A DNA stretch of 64,000 nt, taken from contig CP064961.1 of the NCBI GenBank assembly GCA_016699125.1, positions 1-64,000 of the forward strand. The letters run 5' to 3'. The DNA is from a bacterium (GTDB taxonomy: Bacteria; Babelota; Babeliae; Babelales; Vermiphilaceae). Made by a program: the position numbers and the translations under genes. The notes below the pieces were generated by a model. The model was not told the origin of the DNA. It did not search any database and saw only the letters and a list, made by a program, of their open reading frames with translations. Shown one piece after another: positions 19,220-27,694 of the stretch (positions are counted from its first letter, which is position 1; each line of letters opens with the position of its first letter).

Positions 19220-19499
19220 CAATCCTTTTGACCTGCTGCAATGAAAGAGGAACCATCTGTAAATGTTGTTTTGCGTACTCTTTAATATATTCAACGCTCT
19301 GTACAGATGCTAACTGCTTTTCAAGATCTTTTATGGTAACATAAAGCACCTCTATGATTTTTCTATTTTTATGAATTTCATAGCTTTTTTTTACCGACGA
19401 GCCGTATAAAATGAGCTGAATCACCATAAATAAAAAACATAGAGTAAGATGATGAGAATAGGGATATCCTTTTTGTACTTTTCTTGTTTTATAGGACAT
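19197..19499 (-). CDS. FtsL-like division protein
   Basis: The 100-residue protein has a basic cytoplasmic tail, one transmembrane helix (HLTLCFLFMVIQLILYG) and a short leucine-zipper-like coiled coil (IIEVLYVTIKDLEKQLASV). That is exactly the bitopic layout of FtsL/DivIC, which bridges FtsB and the FtsW/FtsI synthase. Sequence conservation in FtsL is too low for a motif-based call; position directly before ftsI with overlapping ends is the main evidence. It lacks a signal peptide cleavage site. Confidence 0.65.
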   Translation of the reverse strand: MSYKTRKVQKGYPYSHHLTLCFLFMVIQLILYGSSVKKSYEIHKNRKIIEVLYVTIKDLEKQLASVQSVEYIKEYAKQHLQMVPLSLQQVKRIDEDVLCN

Positions 19500-19663
19500 A
19501 TGTTTTCACTTTTTTAATCATTTTTAAAAGGAATGCTTGTAGAGTATAACAAAACAGGTTTTTATTTTTCAATGCTTAGTATATGCAGGTAAGCTTGAGG
19601 TTGCTCAAAAGAGATAAAATGATTAGGCTATTGAAAAAACGTAATTTTTATATAATTAATCCT

Positions 19664-20758
19664 ATGAAAACAGAGAAAAGCGGCTATATACTCGTATTGA
19701 CCATGATGATGATGGGCGCATTGTCAGCTATTGTCGTATTTATGTTTAACCGTGGTATGAGCGTTATTCCATTTATTTCAACAGTCATTGCTCGAGAAAA
19801 AGCAAAAATGGTAGCTTTTGGCGGAGTCCAGATTGCGCAAGCGCTCCTTTCTGATTTTACCGAAACGACCTCACATAAAAAAGATTTTCATATTACGCAA
19901 GATCAGCTTGCAGATAAAAATAATAAAGCAGCAAAAGAACAGACAGTTTCTGTTGAGCAGCAGTTTTTACAAAAAATCATGCCGATTATTAACAGGTTCC
20001 AGACGTTTGTTTTAAAAGAAAATATAGACGGAGTTGATGGTACCGTAGAGGTTTTAATAAGTTGTGAAGATGGAAAAATTAACTTAAATAAGTTCTTTGA
20101 TTTTAACAGTAAAAAATTTTTAGGCGAAGGGTTAAAGCAAAATGATTCTAAAATTATACTGCAAACAATAATAAAAAAATTTGAAGCTTTAACAAAAACG
20201 GCTGAGCTCTTTCCTGCGCTTGAACGCTTTTTACAAAAACAACAATCTCCACTTGATGATGTTTCACAGCTTTTTGAGATTCCTGAATTTGCACCACTGA
20301 AAGATAAGCTTTTTATTGCTAAAACAAACGATAAGAACCTGCCGCTTACGTTTGCCTTAACAGATCTTTTTACGGTACATAGTTGGTCAGCAGCAGTTGA
20401 ACCGTGGTTACTCTCATACACTCTTTTGCATACACTGGGAATTGAAGATAAAAATACTATCGAACAACGAAAAAAAAGTAATAATGAATGGCTCAAAAAT
20501 TTCAAAAAAACGAGTTCATGGCCAGCTACATGGAATACAAGTTTAAAAAATATATACCAGAAAGAGTTTAATAGTTTACCAAAAGGGATTGATGCATTTT
20601 TTACAACTAATCATAATCCAAAATTTTTTAGTGTGCTTGTAATTGCAACAGTAGATAAGGTTATTCAAAAAGTATTTGCCATCATTGAAAGAGTCAACCG
20701 TTCACATAACAATCAAATAGTATATGATAGTATAATAAGAAAGTTTTATATACTCTAA
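19664..20758 (+). CDS. GspK-like minor pseudopilin (type II secretion/pilus assembly)
   Basis: From the ATG at 19664 the product is about 364 residues; an ORF extension to 19583 adds an unconserved leader. The N-terminus KTEKSGYILVLTMMMMGALSAIVVFMF resembles a type III signal of GspK/PilX proteins (short basic leader, G-Y, then a hydrophobic helix), but without the usual Glu at +5. The middle has ISCEDGKINLNKFFD, matching the D-x-x-GK-x-NLN stretch of GspK. QSPLDDVSQLFEIPEF resembles its helix-hairpin-helix segment that selects the next residues (PF-x-S-x-DEL-x-x-V). It would cap the pseudopilus tip. The MCE-domain gene follows 15 bp later. Confidence 0.6.
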   Translation: MKTEKSGYILVLTMMMMGALSAIVVFMFNRGMSVIPFISTVIAREKAKMVAFGGVQIAQALLSDFTETTSHKKDFHITQDQLADKNNKAAKEQTVSVEQQFLQKIMPIINRFQTFVLKENIDGVDGTVEVLISCEDGKINLNKFFDFNSKKFLGEGLKQNDSKIILQTIIKKFEALTKTAELFPALERFLQKQQSPLDDVSQLFEIPEFAPLKDKLFIAKTNDKNLPLTFALTDLFTVHSWSAAVEPWLLSYTLLHTLGIEDKNTIEQRKKSNNEWLKNFKKTSSWPATWNTSLKNIYQKEFNSLPKGIDAFFTTNHNPKFFSVLVIATVDKVIQKVFAIIERVNRSHNNQIVYDSIIRKFYIL

Positions 20759-20773
20759 CTTGAAGGATTTTCG

Positions 20774-22378
20774 GTGCAAGGCAATATTGAAACGCGTGTC
20801 GGTATTTTCGTTTTGCTTGCTCTGTGCGTATTTGTGTACATGGGGTTTAAAATAGGAAGCTTTCGTATTGATCGAGGTTCACACAATCAGTATACGCTAT
20901 TTTTCAAAGACATCTCCGGTTTATCACGTAAAGCTGAAGTTAAAATTGCGGGAGTTAAAGTAGGTTGGGTTGATGAAGTCGCTCTTTTGGCACAAAATGA
21001 CCAAGGAACGGTTGCTCGTGCATCAGTTATGATAAAAAAAGAGTTTGATCTTTATGAAAACGCGACTGCACTCGTAAGACAAGATGGGCTGTTGGGGCCA
21101 AAATTTATTGAAATTATACCGGGAAGTCCGTATACACAAAAACTCGATCCAAACAGTATCTTGAAGATTCCGGCAATTGAACAAGCGTCTGTCGATGAAA
21201 TTATGCGACAGTTTAAGCATATTGCAACCAATATCGAACAGGTAACGGATGCATTAAAAAATTCACTCGCTGGTGTTCAGGGGGAGACAAATCTAAAGCA
21301 GGTAATGAGTAATATAGATACGACCTTCAAACATCTTTCTTCAGCAACCGATACTATCGCAACTGCGGTAAAAAGAAATGAAAATCAGCTCGACAATATC
21401 TTTGCAATCGGTAGCCGGTTTACTGAGTTAACTGACACGTTGCAGAAAAATATTTTCCCCAGTTTTCAGCAAAGTATAGAAAAGATTTCAGAGGTATTTG
21501 ATCGTGATTTTGATCGTATTGCGACCCATTTGAGTACGACGGCTTCAAGTATTGAGGGAGTGACTACTGAAGCAAAAGATGGTGTCGGAAAAATGACATC
21601 TATTGTTCAAAAAATCGATAACGGAAAAGGTCTTTTAGGAAAATTAATCAATGAAGATGAGATGTATAATGATTTACGTTCTGCAGTTACCGGTGTAAAA
21701 TCATATGTAAACAGAATGGAACGAATTGAGATCGTTTTTGATACACACTTTGAATCAATGCATAGGAGCGCAGAAAACTATCAGTTTGAAGATTCAAAAG
21801 GTTATGTTGATGTGCGAGTTCACCCTCAAGAAGATCATTTTTATCTTATTCAGTTAGCAAGTTCACAAAAAGGTTTTATTGATCGCAAAGAAAAAATTAA
21901 ACGATTTATTGATAATGAGCTACAAACAATTAATCCTGATATTTTAGATTTAACTGATGGCGACCGTGTCCGCTCCGTATTGAGGAAAGAAAAGACAACG
22001 TTAAGCCGGAACAGCCTTAAAATAGGCCTACAATTTGGCAAAATATTTGGTGATATCTCAATCCGTGGCGGGTTATTTGAAGGCACTGCGGGTGTTGGTC
22101 TTGATATTGAATTACCCTTTTCTACCGAAAAATTCCGTTGGATTACTAGTTTTGAAATGTTTGATATGCGCGGGTGGAACAGAATTGATGATCAACGACC
22201 CCATTTGAAATGGTTTAATAAGATGTATTTTATGCGTAATTTATATGTAACCTTTGGCGCAGATGATTTTATCTCAAAACATAATGCTACCGGATTTGTA
22301 GGTGGCGGAATCTCTTTTGCTGATGATGATATCAAGTATTTATTAGGCAGCTTCTCGTCTGTTGTTGGGTTCAATTAA
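20774..22378 (+). CDS. MCE-domain (MlaD-like) lipid-transport protein
   Basis: The 534-residue protein starts at GTG 20774 after AAGGA. One N-terminal transmembrane helix (VGIFVLLALCVFVYMGFKIG) is followed by an MCE domain: LFFKDISGLSRKAEVKIAGVKVGWVDEV and LYENATALVRQDGLLGPKFIEI are hallmark segments. Residues ~150-330 are helical, and the C-terminal ~180 residues look beta-rich (LKIGLQFGKIFGDISIRGGL). MCE rings carry phospholipids across the periplasm for an MlaE/MlaF ABC importer-exporter. The matching mlaE and mlaF genes lie 21 kb away at 43.6-45.2 kb. The long helical part suggests a tube-forming MCE such as PqiB/LetB-type or an outer-membrane-reaching version; that is inference. Confidence 0.8.
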   Translation: MQGNIETRVGIFVLLALCVFVYMGFKIGSFRIDRGSHNQYTLFFKDISGLSRKAEVKIAGVKVGWVDEVALLAQNDQGTVARASVMIKKEFDLYENATALVRQDGLLGPKFIEIIPGSPYTQKLDPNSILKIPAIEQASVDEIMRQFKHIATNIEQVTDALKNSLAGVQGETNLKQVMSNIDTTFKHLSSATDTIATAVKRNENQLDNIFAIGSRFTELTDTLQKNIFPSFQQSIEKISEVFDRDFDRIATHLSTTASSIEGVTTEAKDGVGKMTSIVQKIDNGKGLLGKLINEDEMYNDLRSAVTGVKSYVNRMERIEIVFDTHFESMHRSAENYQFEDSKGYVDVRVHPQEDHFYLIQLASSQKGFIDRKEKIKRFIDNELQTINPDILDLTDGDRVRSVLRKEKTTLSRNSLKIGLQFGKIFGDISIRGGLFEGTAGVGLDIELPFSTEKFRWITSFEMFDMRGWNRIDDQRPHLKWFNKMYFMRNLYVTFGADDFISKHNATGFVGGGISFADDDIKYLLGSFSSVVGFN

Positions 22379-22399
22379 AGGTAATCTGAGAGCAGGGCC

Positions 22400-23080
22400 T
22401 TAAATGGATGGTTGCTGTTTTTTTGATACAACAAACCAGCTGATTATAGGTAATAATAAAGCTAAATACCATGGAAGCAAGGTAAAAAAAAGTCCATCAA
22501 ATCTATCCAAAAAACCGCCGTGTCCAGGTAGGATGGCCCCAGTATCCTTAACAGAAACAGTTCGTTTAAAAAAAGAAACAAAAAGATCGCCAACAAGAGC
22601 TGTTACTGCAATATAAAGTACAATCCCGATAGAAAAATAGAACGAATCTCCATACATAATTTTACCAGTAACCAACAGATATACCTGATGTGTTGCTATA
22701 ATAGAAATAAGCCCACCAGCAAGTCCCTCCCACGTTTTGCCAGGACTGATAGATGGTAAAAGTTTACGATAGCCAAAAAGTTTGCCAAAAATATATGATC
22801 CTGTATCAAAAGCTCCAACGAGTATACAGAGCAAAAACATATGATCACGATGGAGACTTTTATTGAGAATAAAGAGGCGAATAACAGGAAAAACAGGATA
22901 TATAAAAAAAATGAGCCACATAAAGGCCTTATTTTTTGCAAGTAATGGCCATTCATAGAAAGCAATAAAAAAGATGATAATGGTCAAAAAGATATCGAAA
23001 AAAAGAGGTACAAGGTAACTTACATAAAAACAGACACAAAGCAGTAACGCAGTGAAAATTCTTGTATACACATTATTCAT
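22400..23080 (-). CDS. cdsA: Phosphatidate cytidylyltransferase
   Basis: Integral membrane enzyme making CDP-diacylglycerol from phosphatidate and CTP. Seven or so hydrophobic segments are visible. The family signature is in the second half: SISPGKTWEGLAGGL, then GDLFVSFFKRTVSVKDTGAI and PGHGGFLDRFDGL, with the catalytic Asp residues in place. About 227 residues, slightly short for CdsA, with fewer N-terminal helices. Starts at 23080, 23092 and 23098 are possible; 23080 leaves the smallest overlap with the yraN stop. It is the third gene of a bamD-like, yraN, cdsA cluster. Confidence 0.9.
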   Translation of the reverse strand: MNNVYTRIFTALLLCVCFYVSYLVPLFFDIFLTIIIFFIAFYEWPLLAKNKAFMWLIFFIYPVFPVIRLFILNKSLHRDHMFLLCILVGAFDTGSYIFGKLFGYRKLLPSISPGKTWEGLAGGLISIIATHQVYLLVTGKIMYGDSFYFSIGIVLYIAVTALVGDLFVSFFKRTVSVKDTGAILPGHGGFLDRFDGLFFTLLPWYLALLLPIISWFVVSKKQQPSI

Positions 23081-23450
23081 CTTGAAATGCATTCGCAATA
23101 TAAGTAACAGAATAGTGTTTCATCGATCCTTCAACTAATGCAACATCAAAACGTATGGTGAAATCATTAATACAATCATAATACATAAGGTAGTCCTTGG
23201 CTGTGTTGATAATTTTTTTCTTTTTGCTTGCAAGAATAAGCTCGGTAGGTCTGATTAACTTTGTATCTGTTCGTGCTTTAACTTCGACAAACACGAGGAG
23301 ATCATTTGTTTGTGCTATGACATCTATTTCGCCAAATGGTCGTCGATAGTTGGTAACGAGTACTTTGAATCCCTGTTTTTGTAAATAGATACAGACTACT
23401 TTTTCAGCCCAGTTCCCAAAACTCTTTTTATTAGCTTTTACTTGTATCAT
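23073..23450 (-). CDS. yraN: UPF0102 (YraN-family) nuclease-fold protein
   Basis: About 126 residues from the ATG at 23450; the longer frame to 23504 lies inside the upstream gene. It carries the family core NWAEKVVCIYLQKQGFKVL followed by NYRRPFGEIDVIAQ and LVFVEVKARTD, the E-I-D ... E-V-K pattern of a PD-(D/E)xK nuclease fold. The biochemical role of YraN is not settled. It is embedded between the BamD-like and cdsA genes with overlaps at both ends, so it is cotranscribed with envelope functions. Confidence 0.85.
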   Translation of the reverse strand: MIQVKANKKSFGNWAEKVVCIYLQKQGFKVLVTNYRRPFGEIDVIAQTNDLLVFVEVKARTDTKLIRPTELILASKKKKIINTAKDYLMYYDCINDFTIRFDVALVEGSMKHYSVTYIANAFQDE

Positions 23451-23457
23451 AGGTAGC

Positions 23458-24273
23458 TTATATACTACGTGCAACTGTTTGTTTATCATCCAAATGAAAC
23501 TCATTTTTTAGTGCCAAAATTTTTTCTGCAAGGTCTGGAATATCTTTTAAAAAATGTTTTTCAACATATTCAATGCGCTTTTTTGCAGCTTTCAAATGAC
23601 CATGCCGTTTTTGAGATTCACAAATCATAATTTCATGATGCGCAGACTGTTTTAATGCCTCTGTTTTAAAAGATTGCACCTCGGTACGATATTTCATAAA
23701 ATGCATGGGATGATTTAAGTATTCATTAGCAAAAACAACTGCTTTTTCAGTATTTGTCTGATCACGGTAGATGTCAAGCATGCTCAAATAGCCCGATAAA
23801 GAAAGTTTATAACACGCATCTTCAATTTTATGATGTGAACTAAATTTTTTCCTAAATTCTTCAAAAATGGCTATCGCTTGATCAAATTTTCCAGCTTCGA
23901 AATTAATTTCACCGCTTTCAAATATCAACTGAGCAATCATAGCTGGATCTGTTGTACGATCCATCCGCATTTTAAGGTATTTAATAGCTGAACTAAAGTC
24001 TTTCTTTTCCAAAGCACTGTACTGTAGATCTGCGAGTTCTTTTACATCTAACTGTTTGATGGTATTTTTTTTATAGTTTTTCTTCTTTTTTCTTAACGTT
24101 TTTGGCTGTGTTCTCAGATTGTTTTCAGGAGAGATCTGGACAGTGCTGCTATTATTTTTCTGTTCTATAATAACCTTATTTGAGTGATCAAAAGGGGGAG
24201 CCCAAAGAGAAAGGAAATTAAAAAAAACAACGGAAACAAAACAGCTTAATAAAAAAAAATTCTTGAATTTCAT
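23458..24273 (-). CDS. BamD-like outer-membrane assembly TPR protein
   Basis: The 271-residue protein has a signal peptide (FFLLSCFVSVVFFNFLSLWA) and a basic low-complexity linker. The TPR helices then begin near residue 75. FDQAIAIFEEFRKKFSSHHKIEDACYKL and a following DIYRDQTNTEKAVVFANEYL match BamD, where D-RDQ-T-x-x-x-A follows the second TPR. BamD is a lipoprotein of the BAM complex. A Cys is present at position 11 of the signal (LLSCF), but a clean lipobox [LVI]-[AST]-[GAS]-C is not, so lipidation is uncertain. It overlaps the yraN frame. Assignment is by TPR pattern, so other YfiO/YbgF-type proteins remain possible. Confidence 0.65.
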   Translation of the reverse strand: MKFKNFFLLSCFVSVVFFNFLSLWAPPFDHSNKVIIEQKNNSSTVQISPENNLRTQPKTLRKKKKNYKKNTIKQLDVKELADLQYSALEKKDFSSAIKYLKMRMDRTTDPAMIAQLIFESGEINFEAGKFDQAIAIFEEFRKKFSSHHKIEDACYKLSLSGYLSMLDIYRDQTNTEKAVVFANEYLNHPMHFMKYRTEVQSFKTEALKQSAHHEIMICESQKRHGHLKAAKKRIEYVEKHFLKDIPDLAEKILALKNEFHLDDKQTVARSI

Positions 24274-24358
24274 AATAAACCTTCTTATTGTTTCTTATAA
24301 AATAAGACTATTTAAAGGTTTTTGCAACAATCATATACTATTCCAGTGGTTAACTATA

Positions 24359-24398
24359 CAAAAAGAGAGAGAGCTTTTATGTAAAAACTCTCTCTCTT
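24359..24398 (-). terminator. Rho-independent terminator of the csp-helicase unit
   Basis: On the minus strand, 14 bp after the helicase stop, AAGAGAGAGAG pairs perfectly with CTCTCTCTCTT (11 bp, 14-nt loop), followed by TTTTG. It is a strong intrinsic terminator. Confidence 0.75.
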
Positions 24399-24411
24399 GA
24401 AACTGTTTGTT

Positions 24412-26016
24412 CTATATTGAAGTAGATATACGATGCTGTTGAGGTCGTGAGCCTCTTTTAAAACCAGATCGTGAAGAAGAAGCGTGATCGTCGCGCCAAG
24501 CACGTCTTCGGTATTCTGATTTTTCCCCAGAATTTTCGCCTGTGACATTGTGCTGCCGCCGCGGACCCTTTTGAAAATCAGAGGCATTATGTAAACGAGT
24601 ATCACGGTTCATGCGATGAAAACCACCGTTTGGTTTATCATGAAACCTTTTTTCTGCTTTAAAATCCGATGAATAACCGCCTCGACGATTGTCGCCACCT
24701 TCAAAGCCCTCAGACGATTTGTAATTCTCAAAGCCGTTTTGGTTATAGGAATCGTTGTTTGAACGATCTCTGCGATCTTTAAACGAGTCTCTACGGTCTG
24801 AAAAAGAAGCAGAGCGAGATCGAGAAAAGTTACGTCTGTTACCATAATCTCGACGATCATTAAAACGATCGTTGGAACGAGGTCGTTGCTCAATGCCTTC
24901 AATCCTTAGATTTGAACTATAGGTTTTTCCTTGTAGAAAGCGTTGGATATTTACCCATTGGCGATTCTCAGACGGTACAATCAATGAAACCGCAAAGCCT
25001 TGATTTCCTGCGCGACCAGTTCGTCCGATTCGATGTACATAATCTTCTGGAGACTGTGGAAGATCATAGTTGACAACATGCTGCACATGCGGCACATCAA
25101 TGCCACGCGCGGCAATATCTGTAGCAACCATAATTCTATTAATTTTTTTTCTAAACTGTTCAACAATTAAAACGCGCTTTTGCTGTCTTAAATCACCATG
25201 AATAGCTTCTGCTTCATGAAATTTTAACTTAAGTTTTTTGGCTAAAATGTCGGCCCCTTTTTTTGTTTTCACAAAAATAATAACTGAGCCTTCTCGTAAC
25301 TCAAGCTCTTTGAGCAAACAGTCAAACTTTTCATTTTCCTGTGTATGCACAATATCCTGTTTAACGTTCACTACGGGTTGATGAACAGATCCCAAAGTGA
25401 TTCGATGAGGATTGCTCAGATACTGCTCAGCCAAGCCTGCGATATCTTTTGGCATTGTTGCAGAAAACATAAGCGTTTGGATATTTTTTGGTAAAGCTTT
25501 GCGTACAATATTAAGTTGTTGACTGAAGCCCATATCAAGCATTCTATCAACTTCATCGAGCACAAAGAATGAGCATCCCTCTAAATTAAGCGTTTGACGC
25601 TCAAGATGATCCATTACACGTCCTGGCGTACCAACCACAATAAATGGTTTAGACCGTAGGACACGTAACTGTTTAAACATTGGTTCGCCACCAATCAAAA
25701 GTGCCACTTTTGCATGTGTTCTTGAACATAGTTGATTGATGGCTGCTTTCACTTGAATCGCAAGCTCGCGAGTAGGCACCAGAATAAGCCCCATCTGATT
25801 CTTGTCTGCATCAATACGAGTTAGTAAAGGAAGTAGGTAAGCAAACGTTTTACCAGTTCCTGTTTGAGCTGTTGCTAAAACATCACGACCTTCACATGCA
25901 GGTTGAATAGTTTCAGCCTGAACAGGTGTTGGGGTTATAATTCCTGCTTTTTGTAAAGCAGCAAGTAAGTGAGGTGCCAGCCCGAAAGTAGAAAATTGCG
26001 ACATGGATTGATCCAT
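24412..26016 (-). CDS. DEAD-box ATP-dependent RNA helicase with Arg/Ser/Gly-rich tail
   Basis: The 534-residue protein has all helicase motifs: Q motif region TPTPVQAETIQ, motif I ATAQTGTGKT, PTRELA, TPGR, motif II DEVD (Val in place of the usual Ala), SAT, RGIDVP, and HRIGRTGRAG. Residues ~1-370 form the two RecA domains. The last ~160 residues are an Arg/Asp/Ser/Gly-rich disordered tail (RRNFSRSRSASFSDRRD) like the RNA-binding tails of RhlE and CsdA. It is 17 bp downstream of a cold-shock protein gene, suggesting a joint cold-response RNA-remodelling unit. RhlE and CsdA are both plausible names. Confidence 0.92.
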   Translation of the reverse strand: MDQSMSQFSTFGLAPHLLAALQKAGIITPTPVQAETIQPACEGRDVLATAQTGTGKTFAYLLPLLTRIDADKNQMGLILVPTRELAIQVKAAINQLCSRTHAKVALLIGGEPMFKQLRVLRSKPFIVVGTPGRVMDHLERQTLNLEGCSFFVLDEVDRMLDMGFSQQLNIVRKALPKNIQTLMFSATMPKDIAGLAEQYLSNPHRITLGSVHQPVVNVKQDIVHTQENEKFDCLLKELELREGSVIIFVKTKKGADILAKKLKLKFHEAEAIHGDLRQQKRVLIVEQFRKKINRIMVATDIAARGIDVPHVQHVVNYDLPQSPEDYVHRIGRTGRAGNQGFAVSLIVPSENRQWVNIQRFLQGKTYSSNLRIEGIEQRPRSNDRFNDRRDYGNRRNFSRSRSASFSDRRDSFKDRRDRSNNDSYNQNGFENYKSSEGFEGGDNRRGGYSSDFKAEKRFHDKPNGGFHRMNRDTRLHNASDFQKGPRRQHNVTGENSGEKSEYRRRAWRDDHASSSRSGFKRGSRPQQHRISTSI

Positions 26017-26032
26017 TTAAAAATAGTCTTGA

Positions 26033-26236
26033 TTAAACGAGTGACAGGTTCACAGCTGAGGTTTTTCCTCTTACTGTTTCTAGTTCAAAAGTCACTTTTT
26101 GTCCTTCTTGCAAAGACCTAACACCAATACGTTCTAATGCACTAATATGCACAAAAACATCTTGACCGGTTTCTTCCGATTTGATGAAACCATAGCCTTT
26201 TACCGTGTTAAACCATTTTACGGTACCTTTGATCAT
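26033..26236 (-). CDS. Cold-shock protein (CspA family)
   Basis: The 67-residue OB-fold protein has the RNP1 motif KGYGFI and the RNP2-type motif VFVHISAL, binding single-stranded RNA as a chaperone. The ATG at 26236 has an AAGGG SD; an in-frame upstream Met at 26251 would lie inside the SD. The helicase gene follows 17 bp later. Upstream lies a ~150-nt leader with an inverted repeat, reminiscent of the long structured leaders of cold-shock mRNAs. Confidence 0.93.
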   Translation of the reverse strand: MIKGTVKWFNTVKGYGFIKSEETGQDVFVHISALERIGVRSLQEGQKVTFELETVRGKTSAVNLSLV

Positions 26237-26397
26237 TAGATGACCCTTCAAAAAAATAGATTAATAGAAATAAAAAACATTAAAATTGCGTATTCCTAAC
26301 TGTTCTTGTCTCAAGATCTAAAATAAATTTCTTATTCGATAGGCCTTAGGAATTAAAAAGATAGGAAAACTCAAAAATAACATTCAAACTTTTTTCA

Positions 26398-26425
26398 GTA
26401 TCATATATTTTTAAAACAAAGTCAA
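26398..26425 (-). promoter_or_regulatory. Candidate promoter of the csp-helicase unit with long leader
   Basis: On the minus strand TTGACT (26425-26420) and TGATAC (26403-26398) are 16 bp apart; an overlapping TATGAT lies two bases upstream. Transcription from here would give a leader of about 150 nt before csp. The arms ATTCCTAA (26292-26299) and TTAGGAAT (26346-26353) can pair within that leader. Confidence 0.4.
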
Positions 26426-26454
26426 TGCAAAGGAATTTTTATGCTTCCAGACAG

Positions 26455-27018
26455 CTATACAACTTTTTCCATTGCCCAACTTGCAATATGAAATGGAATA
26501 AGATATGCGTTCGGATCTAAAGGATCTGGGGCTGCATTCCAAAAATCGAAATTATTGACGACCGTATTTGCTCCAGAACCTATTAAACTTTGATCAGGAT
26601 ATCCGATTATTTCAAAAATGTTACAATCCTCTTTTAAAAAGATAGAGACACTCTTTTTTCCAGTCATAATACGATAATAGGCAGCAATAAATGAACTGTT
26701 AAAGCAAACAGATAGGTCTTTACCCTGTTTTAACAACTGAAGCCCTTTTAAAAAAGAGAAACAGAACCATGCATGTAAGCATGTTGTAGCTGTTCCATAC
26801 ACACCAGCTAAAAAACTTAATAATGATGAAAATTTGCCAATTAATCCGACAAAACCTATCGTGGCAACAAGAGAGATTGCAGTGATTTTTAAATGATTAT
26901 TCATCGCCAAACGTAAAAACGTAGGTGGAAGCGGTACTGATTCAGATTTTACTTCGCTCACAGCACTCAAACAGAACAAAAAAGCAACTTGCAAAAAAAA
27001 TAGTTGAAATAATTTCAT
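26455..27018 (-). CDS. Exported membrane hypothetical protein, member of a related pair
   Basis: The 187-residue protein has a signal peptide (LFFLQVAFLFCLSAVSEVKS) and a hydrophobic hairpin near residues 45-85 (ISLVATIGFVGLIG, FLAGVYGTATTCLHAWFCF). A domain follows containing AAYYRIMTGKKSVSIFLKED, and the protein ends IPFHIASWAMEKVV. The next gene shares this order (signal, hairpin, aromatic FYSFYKAIM helix, MPFWFLKASLAGYKV end) despite low identity. The two are probably anciently duplicated. No known family. They are 49 bp apart and co-oriented. Confidence 0.55.
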   Translation of the reverse strand: MKLFQLFFLQVAFLFCLSAVSEVKSESVPLPPTFLRLAMNNHLKITAISLVATIGFVGLIGKFSSLLSFLAGVYGTATTCLHAWFCFSFLKGLQLLKQGKDLSVCFNSSFIAAYYRIMTGKKSVSIFLKEDCNIFEIIGYPDQSLIGSGANTVVNNFDFWNAAPDPLDPNAYLIPFHIASWAMEKVV

Positions 27019-27067
27019 TGTAATAATCCTTGTATAAAAATAGCTACGTATCTTTTTACTATATCCA

Positions 27068-27640
27068 TTAGCTTGAAACTTTATAACCTGCTAAAGAAGC
27101 TTTAAGAAACCAGAAAGGCATGAATAAAATTCCCGGCCTTTTGGCTAACCTTCCTAAGTGTTCATTCAGTCCATCTTGTGACAACCAAGCTTTTTTCGAA
27201 CCAAGCCCAATGGTAGCTTCAAAATCTATTTTTTGCTTATCTTTTTCAAAATATTGACAGTACATAATTGCTTTGTAGAAACTGTAAAAACTCTTTGAAA
27301 TACCTATTAATTTTGTGTTTTCAGCATCGTTATGTACATGAAGTAGAGAAGAAAAATGCTGATAAAAGTGAAAATTTAATCCAAACTGACACAACACATA
27401 AACCAAACAAGTCTCATTTGTTCCTGGACCCAAAAAAGGTTTAAATGCGTATAAACCACCGATTGCAGCCACGCATACCATCGAAACAAAACCATGACCA
27501 TTTTTTGCCACTGAAAGCTCTGCTTTTGTATATTTTAGATTGCTTTCAGTAAATCCTTGATTTGATTGACTCGATTTTACTTCAACACAGTAAACAGAAG
27601 CTACAAGTGCTAAAAAAAGCATTGCACGCATAGAAATCAT
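27068..27640 (-). CDS. Exported membrane hypothetical protein, member of a related pair
   Basis: The 190-residue protein has a signal peptide (AMLFLALVASVYC-VEVKSS), a hydrophobic hairpin around residues 48-90 (GFVSMVCVAAIGGLYAF, CLVYVLCQFGLNFHFY) and a C-terminal hydrophobic GILFMPFWFLKASLAGY. It mirrors the architecture of the gene that follows it downstream (26455-27018). The EVKSS after the signal resembles EVKSE in the partner. Function unknown. It begins 55 bp from the stop of the ABC exporter. Confidence 0.55.
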   Translation of the reverse strand: MISMRAMLFLALVASVYCVEVKSSQSNQGFTESNLKYTKAELSVAKNGHGFVSMVCVAAIGGLYAFKPFLGPGTNETCLVYVLCQFGLNFHFYQHFSSLLHVHNDAENTKLIGISKSFYSFYKAIMYCQYFEKDKQKIDFEATIGLGSKKAWLSQDGLNEHLGRLAKRPGILFMPFWFLKASLAGYKVSS

Positions 27641-27694
27641 AGAACAGATCCAGTTGTTTAAAAAATACTATTGAGATTTTAGCAGACAAAAAGC

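Noticed and set aside
24609..24902. Minus-strand 97-residue frame inside the helicase tail
   Set aside because: It is an alternative reading of the Arg/Ser-rich tail and has no independent support.
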